Origin: Thermoplasmatota archaeon
GTDB taxonomy: Archaea; Thermoplasmatota; B47-G6; B47-G6B; 47-G6
DNA length: 64,000 nucleotides
Reading direction: 5' to 3'
Assembly (NCBI GenBank): GCA_029258975.1
Contig: JAPDJS010000002.1
Coordinates: 8,297 to 72,296 of the forward strand
A program made the position numbers and the translations under genes. Below the pieces are notes generated by a model, which was not told the DNA's origin, ran no database searches, and saw only the letters and a list, made by a program, of their open reading frames with translations. Position 1 is the first letter of the stretch; each line of letters starts with the position of its first letter. Shown here piece after piece: positions 9,281 to 18,756 of the stretch.

Positions 9281-9874
9281 ATGCTTGGAAACAATAAATT
9301 CGTAGAATTCCTTATTCTAACAACTAAGTGGGCTATAAGTAACCCCATTTTCAAATTTCTATTTCCTATAGCAATTTATGCAGCATTTCTGTTAGTTCTT
9401 TACAATTATCAATACGAACTATTCCTTAACACAGTTATTTTAGTGGGAACTTATGTATTCACTCCTCTTGGACTTGAAATTTCGGTACCCCTGGGAATCA
9501 CAAAACTAGGTCTTCATCCAGCATATTTGGTAGGAACCTTGCTTTTTACTGATGTCATAGTTACGCTCTTTATCACTTGGAATCTGCCAATTCTTAAGAA
9601 AGTGCCAGGAATTGGTAAAATTATAGCTACAATAGAGAAGAAGGGTAAAAAAACATTTGAAAAAAGTAGAAAAGTTGCCGGCGCTACTTTTTTTGGACTT
9701 ACGTTATTCGTCGCTGTACCTTTTCAAGGCACGGGTGCGATTGGCGGGAGTATAATAGGTACGTTGATTGGATTTCCCCAAAGATATATACTTGCGGCAG
9801 TAGTTATGGGAACTCTTCTTAGGCTCACAATATATACGCTCGTAATTCTAGGTGTAGTACACATATTCCTCTAA
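9281..9874 (+). CDS. Membrane protein of the small multidrug export family (COG2426 type)
   Basis: A 197-residue protein with about five hydrophobic segments and the signature VPFQGTGAIGGSIIGTLIG near the C-terminus, which is characteristic of the small multidrug-export family. That family name is historic and the transported substrate is not established. ATG 9281 follows GGTTAA with a 4-nt spacer. The gene lies 23 bp after fibrillarin and 14 bp before the epimerase, consistent with one transcript. Confidence 0.75.
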   Translation: MLGNNKFVEFLILTTKWAISNPIFKFLFPIAIYAAFLLVLYNYQYELFLNTVILVGTYVFTPLGLEISVPLGITKLGLHPAYLVGTLLFTDVIVTLFITWNLPILKKVPGIGKIIATIEKKGKKTFEKSRKVAGATFFGLTLFVAVPFQGTGAIGGSIIGTLIGFPQRYILAAVVMGTLLRLTIYTLVILGVVHIFL

Positions 9875-9888
9875 AAGGGGGTCTACAA

Positions 9889-10848
9889 ATGAAGGGACAA
9901 AACGTTCTTGTTACTGGTGGAGCAGGATTTATAGGAAGCCATACAGCAGAGAGACTGGTAAAAGATGGGAACTTCGTGATTATATTTGACAACCTGAGTT
10001 CTGGAAAAAAAGAGTTTATAGAGCATATTTTAGGTGAGAATGCTATATTTGTTAAGGGTGACCTTACCGTAGAAAAAGATGTGTACAATGTCTTCAAATC
10101 CTACGATATAGATGTTGTCTTTCATTTAGCTGCGAATCCTGATGTAAAAACTAGCTCTATAGAACCATGGTCACACGTACAAAATAACTACATTGCAACC
10201 TATGTGCTTTTAGAGGTAATGAGGAAATTTGGAGTTGAAGAATTTCTATTTACATCGTCTTCGACAGTATATGGGGAGGCAGAAATAATTCCCACACCAG
10301 AAAATTATGGGCCTCTAAAGCCTATATCCGTTTATGGGGCTACAAAACTAGCTAGCGAGGGTCTTATAACGGCATATTCACATACTTACGGTATTAGAGG
10401 TGCTATATTCAGATTTGCAAACGTTATTGGACCAAGAAGTACCCACGGAGTTATTTATGACTTTATAAACAAGCTAAAGAATAATCCTAAGGAGCTAGAA
10501 ATACTAGGAGACGGTACCCAAACAAAGTCATATTTGTATATTTCAGATTGCATAGATGGTATGCTCTTTGGTTTCGAAAAAAGGAAAGAGGATATGGAAA
10601 TATTCAATTTGGGATCTGAAGACTGGATAAACGTAAGAAGAATTGCGGAAATAGTAGTTGAGGAAATGGGATTAGAGAACGTGAAATTTAAATTTACTGG
10701 AGGAATTGATGGTCGAGGTTGGAAAGGAGATGTAAAACTCATGAGACTTTCTATTGAAAAAATTAAATCATACGGTTGGAGACCCATATATAATAGTGAA
10801 GAGGCCGTTAGGTTAACGGCAAAAGCCTTAATTAAAGAAATCTTGTGA
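9889..10848 (+). CDS. NAD-dependent sugar-nucleotide epimerase (UDP-glucose 4-epimerase-like)
   Basis: A 319-residue extended short-chain dehydrogenase. GGAGFIGSH (residues 10-18) binds NAD, and the catalytic pair is Y149 and K153 in VYGATK after the TSSSTVYGE serine/threonine segment. It is expected to interconvert UDP-glucose and UDP-galactose or a related nucleotide sugar for surface glycans. The exact substrate cannot be read from sequence. It is in the Nop5-to-TrmJ + strand gene string, 11 bp before aspS. Confidence 0.88.
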   Translation: MKGQNVLVTGGAGFIGSHTAERLVKDGNFVIIFDNLSSGKKEFIEHILGENAIFVKGDLTVEKDVYNVFKSYDIDVVFHLAANPDVKTSSIEPWSHVQNNYIATYVLLEVMRKFGVEEFLFTSSSTVYGEAEIIPTPENYGPLKPISVYGATKLASEGLITAYSHTYGIRGAIFRFANVIGPRSTHGVIYDFINKLKNNPKELEILGDGTQTKSYLYISDCIDGMLFGFEKRKEDMEIFNLGSEDWINVRRIAEIVVEEMGLENVKFKFTGGIDGRGWKGDVKLMRLSIEKIKSYGWRPIYNSEEAVRLTAKALIKEIL

Positions 10849-10859
10849 GGTGCTAATAG

Positions 10860-12179
10860 ATGAGTATAGACCTTAACAAAAGGTTATTGTCTTCTGAAAT
10901 TAATCCTGAAGAAATGCATAACAAGGAAGTCATTGTTGCAGGTTGGATTGAAGATGTGAGGGTCCTAGGAAAAATACTTTTCGCTATTTTAAGGGACAGA
11001 GGGGGGCGTATTCAAATTACTGTTAAAAAGAACGAATCTCCAGAAATATATGAGATCTTGAAAAATATCCATAGAGAATCCGTTGTAGGTTTCGAAGGGA
11101 TCGTGGTCAAAAGCGACATTGCAAAAATGGGTTTTGAAATAATCCCAAAAAAGTGTGAGGTCTACAGTCACGCACATGCGCCACTGCCCATCGGCATAAT
11201 AGATAAGGTTCATGTAGAGCTCGACACAAGGTTAAAACATAGAGTATTAGACCTGAGGAAAGACGATGTGAGGGCGATCTTTAAAATAAAAGCCACGCTT
11301 GTTGATGCATTTAGACAAAGCTTGAAAAAGAGAGGATTTACGGAAATTCATACATCAAAGATTATTGCAGAAGGTACCGAGGGCGGAGCAAATCTTTTTG
11401 AAATAAAATACTTTGAAAGGGCAGCGTATCTTGCCCAATCCCCGCAGTTCTATAAACAAATGATGGTAGGCGCAGGCTTCGAAAGGGTCTACGAGGTGGG
11501 AATGGTCTATAGAGCAGAGCCTCATAACACGACAAGACATTTAAACGAATACCTTAGCCTGGACCTCGAAATGGGATTCATAAACGATGAGTTTGACGTA
11601 ATGAGGCTCGAAAACGAGGTTTTAATCGAGATAATCGAGACTATAAACGAAGAAAATAGTAAAGAGCTTAAGCTGTTAGGAGTAGAGCTTCCCGAAGTCC
11701 CCGAGAAGATCCCAATAATTCATTTTACAGAAGCTATGGAAATTTTAGGATATGAAGAAGGTGAAAAGCTTGATCTAGACCCTATAGACGAAAAGTCGCT
11801 CACAGATTGGGCAAAAGAAGAACATGATACTGAGTTTCTTTTCGTCGATGGGTATCCTCTCGAAAAAAGGCCACCATACACGATGCCAGACTTTGAGAGA
11901 CCTAAGTATTCTAGAGGGTTTGACCTTCTCTTTAGGGGAATGGAGGTTACAACTGGGGGACAAAGGATACACCAGTACGATTTGCTCGTAGAGTCGTATA
12001 AAAAACGTGGATACGATCCTAAAAAGTTCGAATTTTACTTTGAAGTGTTTAAGTATGGAATGCCGCCACACGGTGGCCTAGCCATTGGAGCAGAGAGATT
12101 TGTAATGCAACTCTTGGGTCTGAAAAATGTAAGAGAAGCCATGTTATTCCCAAGAGATAGGGAGCGACTTATCCCATAA
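10860..12179 (+). CDS. aspS: Aspartyl-tRNA synthetase (archaeal type)
   Basis: A 439-residue class IIb synthetase. The N-terminal OB-fold anticodon-binding domain (about 1-110) includes VAGWIEDVRVLGKILFAILR. Motif 2 is seen around VYEVGMVYRAEPHNTTRHLNEY, and motif 3 is GLAIGAERFVMQLLG at the end. The size and compact form match archaeal AspRS. Whether it also charges tRNA-Asn is not decided here. It has GGTGCT 5 nt before ATG and is 15 bp upstream of the methyltransferase gene. Confidence 0.96.
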   Translation: MSIDLNKRLLSSEINPEEMHNKEVIVAGWIEDVRVLGKILFAILRDRGGRIQITVKKNESPEIYEILKNIHRESVVGFEGIVVKSDIAKMGFEIIPKKCEVYSHAHAPLPIGIIDKVHVELDTRLKHRVLDLRKDDVRAIFKIKATLVDAFRQSLKKRGFTEIHTSKIIAEGTEGGANLFEIKYFERAAYLAQSPQFYKQMMVGAGFERVYEVGMVYRAEPHNTTRHLNEYLSLDLEMGFINDEFDVMRLENEVLIEIIETINEENSKELKLLGVELPEVPEKIPIIHFTEAMEILGYEEGEKLDLDPIDEKSLTDWAKEEHDTEFLFVDGYPLEKRPPYTMPDFERPKYSRGFDLLFRGMEVTTGGQRIHQYDLLVESYKKRGYDPKKFEFYFEVFKYGMPPHGGLAIGAERFVMQLLGLKNVREAMLFPRDRERLIP

Positions 12180-12194
12180 AGGGAGGCATTATCC

Positions 12195-12926
12195 GTGCCT
12201 GTACCTGATTTCTCTAATTTTTATATAATTCTTGTGGAGCCCGAGTATGAAGGGAACATAGGATTTGTTGCTAGACATATGAAGGTTTTTGGATTCAATA
12301 ACCTTGTACTAATAAACCCTCCAAAAATCTCTGAAGAGGCTAGAAGAAGATCGATGCACGGACTCGACATTCTTGAAAATGCCTTGATATTGGAAAATAT
12401 TGACGAAGCTATTAACATGGTTGATTACGCCGTAGGTACTTCTGCTGTGACCCATAAAACAGGAAAAAGGCATTTAAGAACTTATATCGAAGTGAGAGAA
12501 TTTGCTGAAAAAGTAAAAAAGATTGATGGAAATATTGGCCTCTTTTTTGGGAGGGAAAGTATTGGCCTCACCGATGAAGAGCTCTCAAAAATGGACATTA
12601 TGGTGCACATCCCAGCAAATCCTGAATATCCTGTCCTTAATCTTTCCCATGCTGTGACAATAGTTCTATATGAAATATTCCGAGCTAAAAGACCAAAAGG
12701 AAAAAGAAAGAAAATGTCACGAGAAGCAAAAAGAGTCCTTTATGAAAATGCGTTTGAGTTGATAGATGCCCTTATTCCTGAATATAGAAGAACGCCTACA
12801 AAATTGGCTTTTAAAAGGGTAATTGAACGATCTATGCCCTCTGAGTGGGAATATCATAGAATTATGGGAATATTCGCAGAAGCTGTAAGGATGATTAAAG
12901 AGTGTAAAAAAGACAATGAACTTTAA
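12195..12926 (+). CDS. trmJ: TrmJ-like tRNA 2'-O-methyltransferase (SPOUT)
   Basis: A 243-residue SpoU/TrmH-family protein. The three SPOUT motifs are EPEYEGNIGFVARHMKVFG, GLFFGRESIGLTDEEL, and EYPVLNLSHAVTIVLYE, which build the trefoil-knotted SAM site. The first and third resemble the TrmJ branch, which methylates position 32 of tRNAs. The C-terminal helix region matches TrmJ's extra dimerisation domain. The start is GTG with a GGAGG site upstream. It converges on the minus-strand archaellum-side gene, overlapping its stop region by 4 bp. Confidence 0.85.
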   Translation: MPVPDFSNFYIILVEPEYEGNIGFVARHMKVFGFNNLVLINPPKISEEARRRSMHGLDILENALILENIDEAINMVDYAVGTSAVTHKTGKRHLRTYIEVREFAEKVKKIDGNIGLFFGRESIGLTDEELSKMDIMVHIPANPEYPVLNLSHAVTIVLYEIFRAKRPKGKRKKMSREAKRVLYENAFELIDALIPEYRRTPTKLAFKRVIERSMPSEWEYHRIMGIFAEAVRMIKECKKDNEL

Positions 12927-13372
12927 CGTCTCTTCTTTCTCTTTTTAATAGTCATAAGACCCATAAAAATCATTGCTGGTCTGAGAAGTGCGGTAACAGG
13001 CCTTAGTAATGAGGGAGGTCTGAGATTTGTAGGTTCTCTCGAGCCTAAAACCGTACTAAACATATCCGCAATATTATAGCTTTCACTATACTCTCTACGT
13101 AGTCTTTCTAAGAGGCTCTCGGCAGAAAGTGCTTGTTGAATTTTTTGTCTCCTATCAAAGGCTCCTCTTTTTTTACCCAGTTGATAAGCCCTTGTTACCT
13201 CTTCAAGATCCATTCCGATTTCGAGGGCCTTCTCTAAAATAGTTTCTCTCTCCTCCTTTATCCAAGATATATCCTCCATATGTCCATAATAGCCGACTTC
13301 ATAACCAAGATCGTATGCCTTTTTTAAAAGTGCTTTCTTATCCTCTTTATTACCTCTTTTAGCCTTCTTCAA
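12923..13372 (-). CDS. Unknown small basic protein downstream of the KaiC-like ATPase
   Basis: 149 residues with no family I recognise. The N-terminal two-thirds are charged and helical (KKAYDLGYEVGYYGHMED, then TRAYQLGKKRGAF). A hydrophobic stretch follows near the C-terminus (LLRPAMIFMGLMTI) with a very basic tail KKRKKRR. The start is TTG overlapping the TGA stop of the KaiC-like gene (TTGA). This 4-nt overlap argues for translational coupling and for a real gene. It ends the archaellum-side gene string and may work with the ATPase. Confidence 0.6.
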   Translation of the reverse strand: MKKAKRGNKEDKKALLKKAYDLGYEVGYYGHMEDISWIKEERETILEKALEIGMDLEEVTRAYQLGKKRGAFDRRQKIQQALSAESLLERLRREYSESYNIADMFSTVLGSREPTNLRPPSLLRPVTALLRPAMIFMGLMTIKKRKKRR

Positions 13373-14133
13373 AGTCTGATCACCCTGCGTGTAACTTCAA
13401 TACCCGAAGGGGTAAAAACAAGCTCGTATATGTCCTCGTCGTGCTTGGTACCCCTCATCTTTAGAATTTGTATTCCTCTAACCATCCTTCCCTCATAAAC
13501 GAAGTGATGGAGTACTATAAGTCCGTGTGCAATAAAATGTTCGGGCTGATACTTTAACGTTTCATACATCTCAGATATTACTAAAGTTGTTATATTCATT
13601 GCTTTGATTCCTCTCATAAACTTTGTGAACTCTTTTTCATAAGTCTCTGCAGTAATTCCCTTAAGACTCATCAAGGAGTCGATAACAAGCCTTTTAATTT
13701 TTAATGCAGGGACGATTTTGGTAAGGAAGTGGTACAAGTCAAGCGGCGTAAAGTAATACTCTGCAGATTCAACCTTATGTATGTACGCCTCCAACACTTT
13801 TTCTATATATGTCTTAACCCTTTCATCGCCAGCATATACTCTCTCTTCATATGGGGCTAAATCGATAAAAAAGAGCTTATTTCTAGAGACTAAGTCTCTT
13901 ATTGGAAATCTAAATGATCTCTCCATATCTTCAATTATGTTCGACGTTGGTTCAGAAAGTGATATGTATAATCCATTATCACCCTCAAGTGCGCCGTTAA
14001 CTAGGAATTGTACAGAAAACGTTGTTTTGCCCCCTCCTGGTGGTCCAGTAATTATGTAAAGTCTTCCAGGAATTAAACCTCCAGAAATGAGCTCGTCTAA
14101 ACCCCTTATACCTGAAGGAATTCTTGGCTGCAC
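13369..14133 (-). CDS. KaiC-like RecA-superfamily ATPase next to flaJ
   Basis: A single-domain KaiC/RadA-like ATPase of 254 residues. It starts PSGIRGLDELISGGLIPGR, the standard KaiC-family entry, followed by Walker A GPPGGGKTTF and a Walker B-like KRLVIDSL. The start is GTG, 5 nt after GGTGAT. The gene begins 55 bp after flaJ ends, in the same direction. It resembles FlaH in fold but is a separate protein. KaiC-like proteins that bind the archaellum ATPase FlaH are known in other archaea, so a role in archaellum regulation is reasonable but unproven. Confidence 0.75.
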   Translation of the reverse strand: MQPRIPSGIRGLDELISGGLIPGRLYIITGPPGGGKTTFSVQFLVNGALEGDNGLYISLSEPTSNIIEDMERSFRFPIRDLVSRNKLFFIDLAPYEERVYAGDERVKTYIEKVLEAYIHKVESAEYYFTPLDLYHFLTKIVPALKIKRLVIDSLMSLKGITAETYEKEFTKFMRGIKAMNITTLVISEMYETLKYQPEHFIAHGLIVLHHFVYEGRMVRGIQILKMRGTKHDEDIYELVFTPSGIEVTRRVIRL

Positions 14134-14188
14134 ACATCATCACCTACATAAATAAAACATATTTACTCTTACTTATTCCTAACGTTCC

Positions 14189-15886
14189 TTAAATATTTAG
14201 AATTCTGCTCATCACATTTTGCATTATCGTGTAGACTGTTGAAGAAATCCAAAACATAGCAACGAGGTGAAGTATTGAGGAGTATCTATGTCCTCCTGAC
14301 ATGTCTCTTATAATTAATGATCCAAAGGCAGCATGAACAGCAATAACTGACAATACTAAAAAGCTTGTAATCCCTATGTCGTAACTTACAGTAAAGATAG
14401 GAATCTGTATTGGCAAACCTGCTAAAGATACTTGGCTCATTGTCTTGTTAAGCATAGCCATCATTTGTACAAGTACTCCCATAGACATGGCTATTCCAAT
14501 GCTAATTCCATATAAAATTCCAGTAACATTAGAGACCAAACTCATCCTTTCTGTCCTTAAGGAAAGCGTCCTAGAAACGTTCTCCGTAACAAGTTTGCTT
14601 ATAAGAGCTGGGTCTCCTCCAGCAACAACTGAGTCTATGAACATCCTAGTATAGGTCTGAATAAGCCAACTACCGCTTTCATCCATAAAATACTGCCAGG
14701 ATAAGATCTTATTAATTCTCATCTTCAACCTTTTATGAAGGTTGCTAATTAGCGTATTAAGTTCACCAAAATCATGGCTCATTGCTCTTTCAACAGCGCC
14801 TACTAGTCCTTCTGCAGAAGCTATAGCTGCAGCTCCAAGAACTCTAAGAAATGAATCATAATTTTTGTCACGATTCCTAACTCGTTTTTCGTCCTTATAT
14901 ATGAGGATGCCAACTATAAGGAGCGGTGAAAGTGATGTAGAAATAAATGCTGGCCAATACTTTAGAAACAAACCTGCTGGAATAATTACATAGAACATGA
15001 CTCCCAACATCACAGACGCCACTATCGTGGTTGGTATATACAATCTTGTGAGAATCTGATCAAACTGATATGGAATCTCTCTTGGATCCCCATACAACTT
15101 TTCTTCTGGAAGAACTGCCTGGAGGAAATAATAAATTAACCCCTCTATGAAGGCATAAGCTAAAACTCCCGTAAAAAGGAACATGAGTGGGTCGCCACCT
15201 GCAATAATAGGTACAATAACTAGGAAAGAGAGAAGAAACATAGCTGAAACTACTGTAGAAACATATATTTCCCTAAGAACCCCTGCGAGTTCTAGCGAAG
15301 TTCTATATCTCGTTTCATATTCTACCAAAAGGACTTTTTGCTCCTTTTTAAAGAATTCCTTGAGGTCTTCTCCCACTTCTAATGCCGATGCAAACCTATT
15401 CATAAATTCCCTTAATACATCACTAAGTACGTCTTCAGCAACTAATCTTAGAGCCCTTGCTAAGCTAATCTTCCATTTATCAACGAGCATGTATACTCTC
15501 CTAAATACTTCTGCTATTTCTCCGTATGTGGGGTCCTCTACTATGCTTCTAATGATAATATCCCTTGGCAAGCCTGCCTCAGCCATAACAGCAAGCCTAG
15601 TAATCAAAATATGCATTCTCTCCTCAATTTCCCTTCTTTTTTTGAGTGCTTGAGTTATAGGATATACAAAAATCGCGACAGTTACATATACGGGCAAAGC
15701 ATATAACGCATACTTTGCAAAGGTCAAATACTTAATAATGGGGAGAAATGTTGGAATTAACCAAAAACTCATAAATGATAGTAATAACGCTACTGGAAGG
15801 ATTCTGGTGGCTAAATACCTTGAAAATGGCACTCCATAATCCTTATACGCCTTTGAAATTTTTTCTACAATTCTAATTCTAGGCAT
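14189..15886 (-). CDS. flaJ: Archaellum assembly membrane platform protein FlaJ/ArlJ
   Basis: 565 residues with two repeats of the T2SF/GspF-like cytoplasmic domain embedded between several groups of membrane helices. It matches FlaJ in length, position and partner gene FlaI. In the archaellum it anchors the filament in the membrane and is driven by the FlaI motor. ATG 15886 is 4 nt after GGTGTG and gives MPRIRIV. The upstream codon at 15895 overlaps that site. Confidence 0.95.
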   Translation of the reverse strand: MPRIRIVEKISKAYKDYGVPFSRYLATRILPVALLLSFMSFWLIPTFLPIIKYLTFAKYALYALPVYVTVAIFVYPITQALKKRREIEERMHILITRLAVMAEAGLPRDIIIRSIVEDPTYGEIAEVFRRVYMLVDKWKISLARALRLVAEDVLSDVLREFMNRFASALEVGEDLKEFFKKEQKVLLVEYETRYRTSLELAGVLREIYVSTVVSAMFLLSFLVIVPIIAGGDPLMFLFTGVLAYAFIEGLIYYFLQAVLPEEKLYGDPREIPYQFDQILTRLYIPTTIVASVMLGVMFYVIIPAGLFLKYWPAFISTSLSPLLIVGILIYKDEKRVRNRDKNYDSFLRVLGAAAIASAEGLVGAVERAMSHDFGELNTLISNLHKRLKMRINKILSWQYFMDESGSWLIQTYTRMFIDSVVAGGDPALISKLVTENVSRTLSLRTERMSLVSNVTGILYGISIGIAMSMGVLVQMMAMLNKTMSQVSLAGLPIQIPIFTVSYDIGITSFLVLSVIAVHAAFGSLIIRDMSGGHRYSSILHLVAMFWISSTVYTIMQNVMSRILNI

Positions 15887-15912
15887 ATAACACACCTAAC
15901 GCTCGAAGGCGC

Positions 15913-17538
15913 TTATACTGCAAATGGTAGACCCTCACGACCATATCTTTGGAACCTTACAATGATTCTTAGCACGTCGTTATATCTGAGAATCTTCTGC
16001 TCAACCATCTTCTTCAATATTCTTGCTCTGAAGAATAATTCATCATAGATTTGACGAGGATCTTCAAAACCCATGCGTGGAGCAATTTTCTTTTCTAAAA
16101 TGAAGCTATTGTAAAGCCCTCTGAATATATGCTTATCATCTATAGGATCCCACCTAAATACTGCCCTAGTAACGACTCCACCTAATTCTTTCCTATATCC
16201 CTCGATTTCTTCAACAGATATAGTACGTCTTACAAAAGATCCACGATAGTACATTGCCTGTTGGAAAACCCCGATATTAAGGTTGTCGATGAATGTTACT
16301 GGAATGTTAATAGGATTTCCTGTAAGCCTTTGAATCATCTTTAATATAGACGAAGCGTGAAATGTCGCCATAACTGGGTGTCCCGTCTGCATTGCCTGGA
16401 AAGCAACAGCAGCTTCTGCACCTCTAATCTCGCCTACAATGATGTAGTTTGGCCTAGATCTTAGTGCCGCCCTCAAAAGATCAAACATGGTTACTCTACT
16501 TTCCTCCGGTCCGGTCTCTCTCGTGATTAAACGTTGCCAAGTTGGATGTGGTGGCCTTACTTCTGGTGTATCCTCTGCAGTATACACTTTCCAGTCATAA
16601 GGTATAAACACAAGGATCGCATTAAGCAATGTTGTCTTACCCGAAGCAGTCTCTCCTGATACGAATATGCTCATACCATTTTCTACTGCTAGCCACAAAT
16701 AAGCTGCAACCTCGGGAGAAAGTGTTCCCCATGCGATAAGCTGAGTGATGCTTATAGGCTCATCTTGGAATTTTCTTATCGTAAACGATGGTCCCTTGAG
16801 CGAGACGTCTGTACTATATATTACATTCAATCTTGATCCATCGGGCAACGAAGCATCGACAATGGGTCTTTGTTCACTTGCTGGGCGACCTATGCGTTCT
16901 GTGAGGTTAGCTAAATAAGCTCTAAGCTCCTCTACGGTTTTGAACACAATGTTGGTCTCCATCATTCCGAAAATTTTATGGACAAGATGTAATGGTCCTA
17001 CTCCGGTACAATGAATATCTTCTAAATATGGATCCCTTGTGAGGGGTGTTAAAGGACCTATTTCTACTAAATCTTTCTTTATATGATATCTAACTCTATC
17101 TAACTCCTCCCTCGTGACGTATATCCTCTCTTGTCCAACAAGCTTTGATAAAAATCCTGCACCCGGTGTTGTAGTGACAACTCTATCTAGCAACTCATCA
17201 ACAAGTGCTTCAAATTCTTCTTTATTTTCCGGAGTTTTCTCATAAGGAGCAAGCCTTAGAATATTGTTTAAAATTCTTTGGTATCTCTCCGGATCTATAG
17301 GTTCGGGTTCTATTACATTATACCTCCTATTACCATCCTCATCTGTGAAGACGTGTACGAAAATTGGATCACCCACAGGATATACTATAGAGAATTTTTC
17401 CAATCTTCCTAGATCCCTAGTAAGTACTTCCTTAAATTCGGGATATTCTCCATATTTTTTCTTATAGTTTTCAATGTATCTCTGTAGATGCGGATTTCTT
17501 TTCATTGCTAACCTGAATTTCTGCGGAATTTCTGGCAT
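15913..17538 (-). CDS. flaI: Archaellum motor ATPase FlaI/ArlI
   Basis: 541 residues, a type II/IV secretion-superfamily hexameric ATPase that powers both archaellum assembly and rotation. Walker A is GETASGKTTLLNA. The Asp box and Walker B segments are YTAEDTPEVRPPHPTWQ and NYIIVGEIRGAEA, and the His box is QTGHPVMATFHASS. The N-terminal domain begins MPEIPQKFRLA. It follows flaH by 1 bp (TGA-a-ATG) and precedes flaJ by 26 bp, so the three are translationally linked. Confidence 0.97.
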   Translation of the reverse strand: MPEIPQKFRLAMKRNPHLQRYIENYKKKYGEYPEFKEVLTRDLGRLEKFSIVYPVGDPIFVHVFTDEDGNRRYNVIEPEPIDPERYQRILNNILRLAPYEKTPENKEEFEALVDELLDRVVTTTPGAGFLSKLVGQERIYVTREELDRVRYHIKKDLVEIGPLTPLTRDPYLEDIHCTGVGPLHLVHKIFGMMETNIVFKTVEELRAYLANLTERIGRPASEQRPIVDASLPDGSRLNVIYSTDVSLKGPSFTIRKFQDEPISITQLIAWGTLSPEVAAYLWLAVENGMSIFVSGETASGKTTLLNAILVFIPYDWKVYTAEDTPEVRPPHPTWQRLITRETGPEESRVTMFDLLRAALRSRPNYIIVGEIRGAEAAVAFQAMQTGHPVMATFHASSILKMIQRLTGNPINIPVTFIDNLNIGVFQQAMYYRGSFVRRTISVEEIEGYRKELGGVVTRAVFRWDPIDDKHIFRGLYNSFILEKKIAPRMGFEDPRQIYDELFFRARILKKMVEQKILRYNDVLRIIVRFQRYGREGLPFAV

Positions 17539-17539
17539 T

Positions 17540-18235
17540 TCACGCCACCTCCGCTATCTCAGTCAATAAACCTATTCTCGGTACAACACGGAAGCCTATA
17601 ACTTCGGATACATCGGCATTTGCCAAATTGTACCTCCTGACGACAATGTTTCTCCTCAACTCTCCGCCAATCATTGAAGTCTGTAATTCCAAATAAATGT
17701 CAACAGTTCCTCTAATGGCATTAAGGACGTCATCACCTAAATCTGATGGATCGATAGTGATTATGACGGTCTTCTCCTTGAGACATATTCTCTTGAAGAA
17801 TTCTAAGGTCTCGTAAACATTTTCAGGTATCATATCGTACTTCACGAGGGATGAAAACGTGTCGAAGATAGTTACATTCGTGGCAAAAAGTTGTGGTGAT
17901 GACATAATGGTTCCTAAAAAGTTGCTTCTCTTTTTAGATTTGCCCAAAAGAGGATATACTGGGAATACTTTTAGTTTTTCTTCAAGTATGTGTGAAACGA
18001 CGGGATAATTCAGAGACTGCATTTGTTCTAGAAATGATCTAAATGTTAGCTCTGAAGTAACGTAAGTGACTGTATGGCCATTATTAAGTAGTCCATATGT
18101 AATCCTTTGAGACACTACACTTTTACCGCTACCATAGCTTCCTTCTATAAGTACCACAGCACCCACAGGTAGGCCTCCCCCTAGTTTTTGGTTCAATTCG
18201 TCCCTATCAAGGAACATGCTAAAGACTTCCGGCAT
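17540..18235 (-). CDS. flaH: Archaellum accessory ATPase FlaH/ArlH
   Basis: 231 residues with KaiC/RecA fold. Walker A is EGSYGSGKSVVSQR. The Walker B region VTIFDTFSSLV is followed by IITIDPSDLGDDV. FlaH binds ATP without fast turnover and docks onto FlaI beneath the platform. ATG 18235 is 4 nt after GGTGAT. The annotated-looking upstream codon at 18244 lies inside that ribosome-binding site. It sits 29 bp after flaG. Confidence 0.95.
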   Translation of the reverse strand: MPEVFSMFLDRDELNQKLGGGLPVGAVVLIEGSYGSGKSVVSQRITYGLLNNGHTVTYVTSELTFRSFLEQMQSLNYPVVSHILEEKLKVFPVYPLLGKSKKRSNFLGTIMSSPQLFATNVTIFDTFSSLVKYDMIPENVYETLEFFKRICLKEKTVIITIDPSDLGDDVLNAIRGTVDIYLELQTSMIGGELRRNIVVRRYNLANADVSEVIGFRVVPRIGLLTEIAEVA

Positions 18236-18264
18236 GATAATCACCTCATGGCCTACCTGTGGGA

Positions 18265-18717
18265 TTAAATTCTAAAATACATCTCGTCTGATACGCCATT
18301 ATCTAATACAACCTTTACTTTGTGATCTCCTGAAGATAGGCTTACATATATGTGGAACTCCACCACCGTGCCAGGACTCCAGTTTTCTTCGCCGCCCATT
18401 ATGGTAGCCGTAATATTGCTATCGGGTATCACTAACCCGTCTATTATTATAGTAACTTTTGACGTGTATAATATATTCTTCCCTGTATTTTTCACATATA
18501 TTATTAGTTCTTCAGTAGTAGAGTTATAAGGAACTGATTCTGGATCATTTATTATTGTAATATCGCTTTTTAGTACACTAGAGACAATATCTGACCTAAC
18601 TCCTATATCCGATGAGAGTTTATAGGTTATTGTAGTAAATATCCCCGCCAATGTTACTGCAACAATAACCGCTGCAATAAAGAATATTGACTTGGTTGCA
18701 GATGTATCCAGACCCAT
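18265..18717 (-). CDS. flaG: Archaellum stator protein FlaG/ArlG
   Basis: 150 residues with one N-terminal membrane helix (about 10-30) after ATKSIFFIAAVIVA, and a beta-rich external domain. The DITIINDPESVPYN segment is characteristic of FlaG. With FlaF it forms a complex that links the motor to the S-layer. It is placed between flaF and flaH as in other euryarchaeal operons. The start ATG follows GGGAGGG. Confidence 0.88.
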   Translation of the reverse strand: MGLDTSATKSIFFIAAVIVAVTLAGIFTTITYKLSSDIGVRSDIVSSVLKSDITIINDPESVPYNSTTEELIIYVKNTGKNILYTSKVTIIIDGLVIPDSNITATIMGGEENWSPGTVVEFHIYVSLSSGDHKVKVVLDNGVSDEMYFRI

Positions 18718-18756
18718 GTTAATTCCCTCCCTAAGGAACTAAATTTGTCCCCACGA

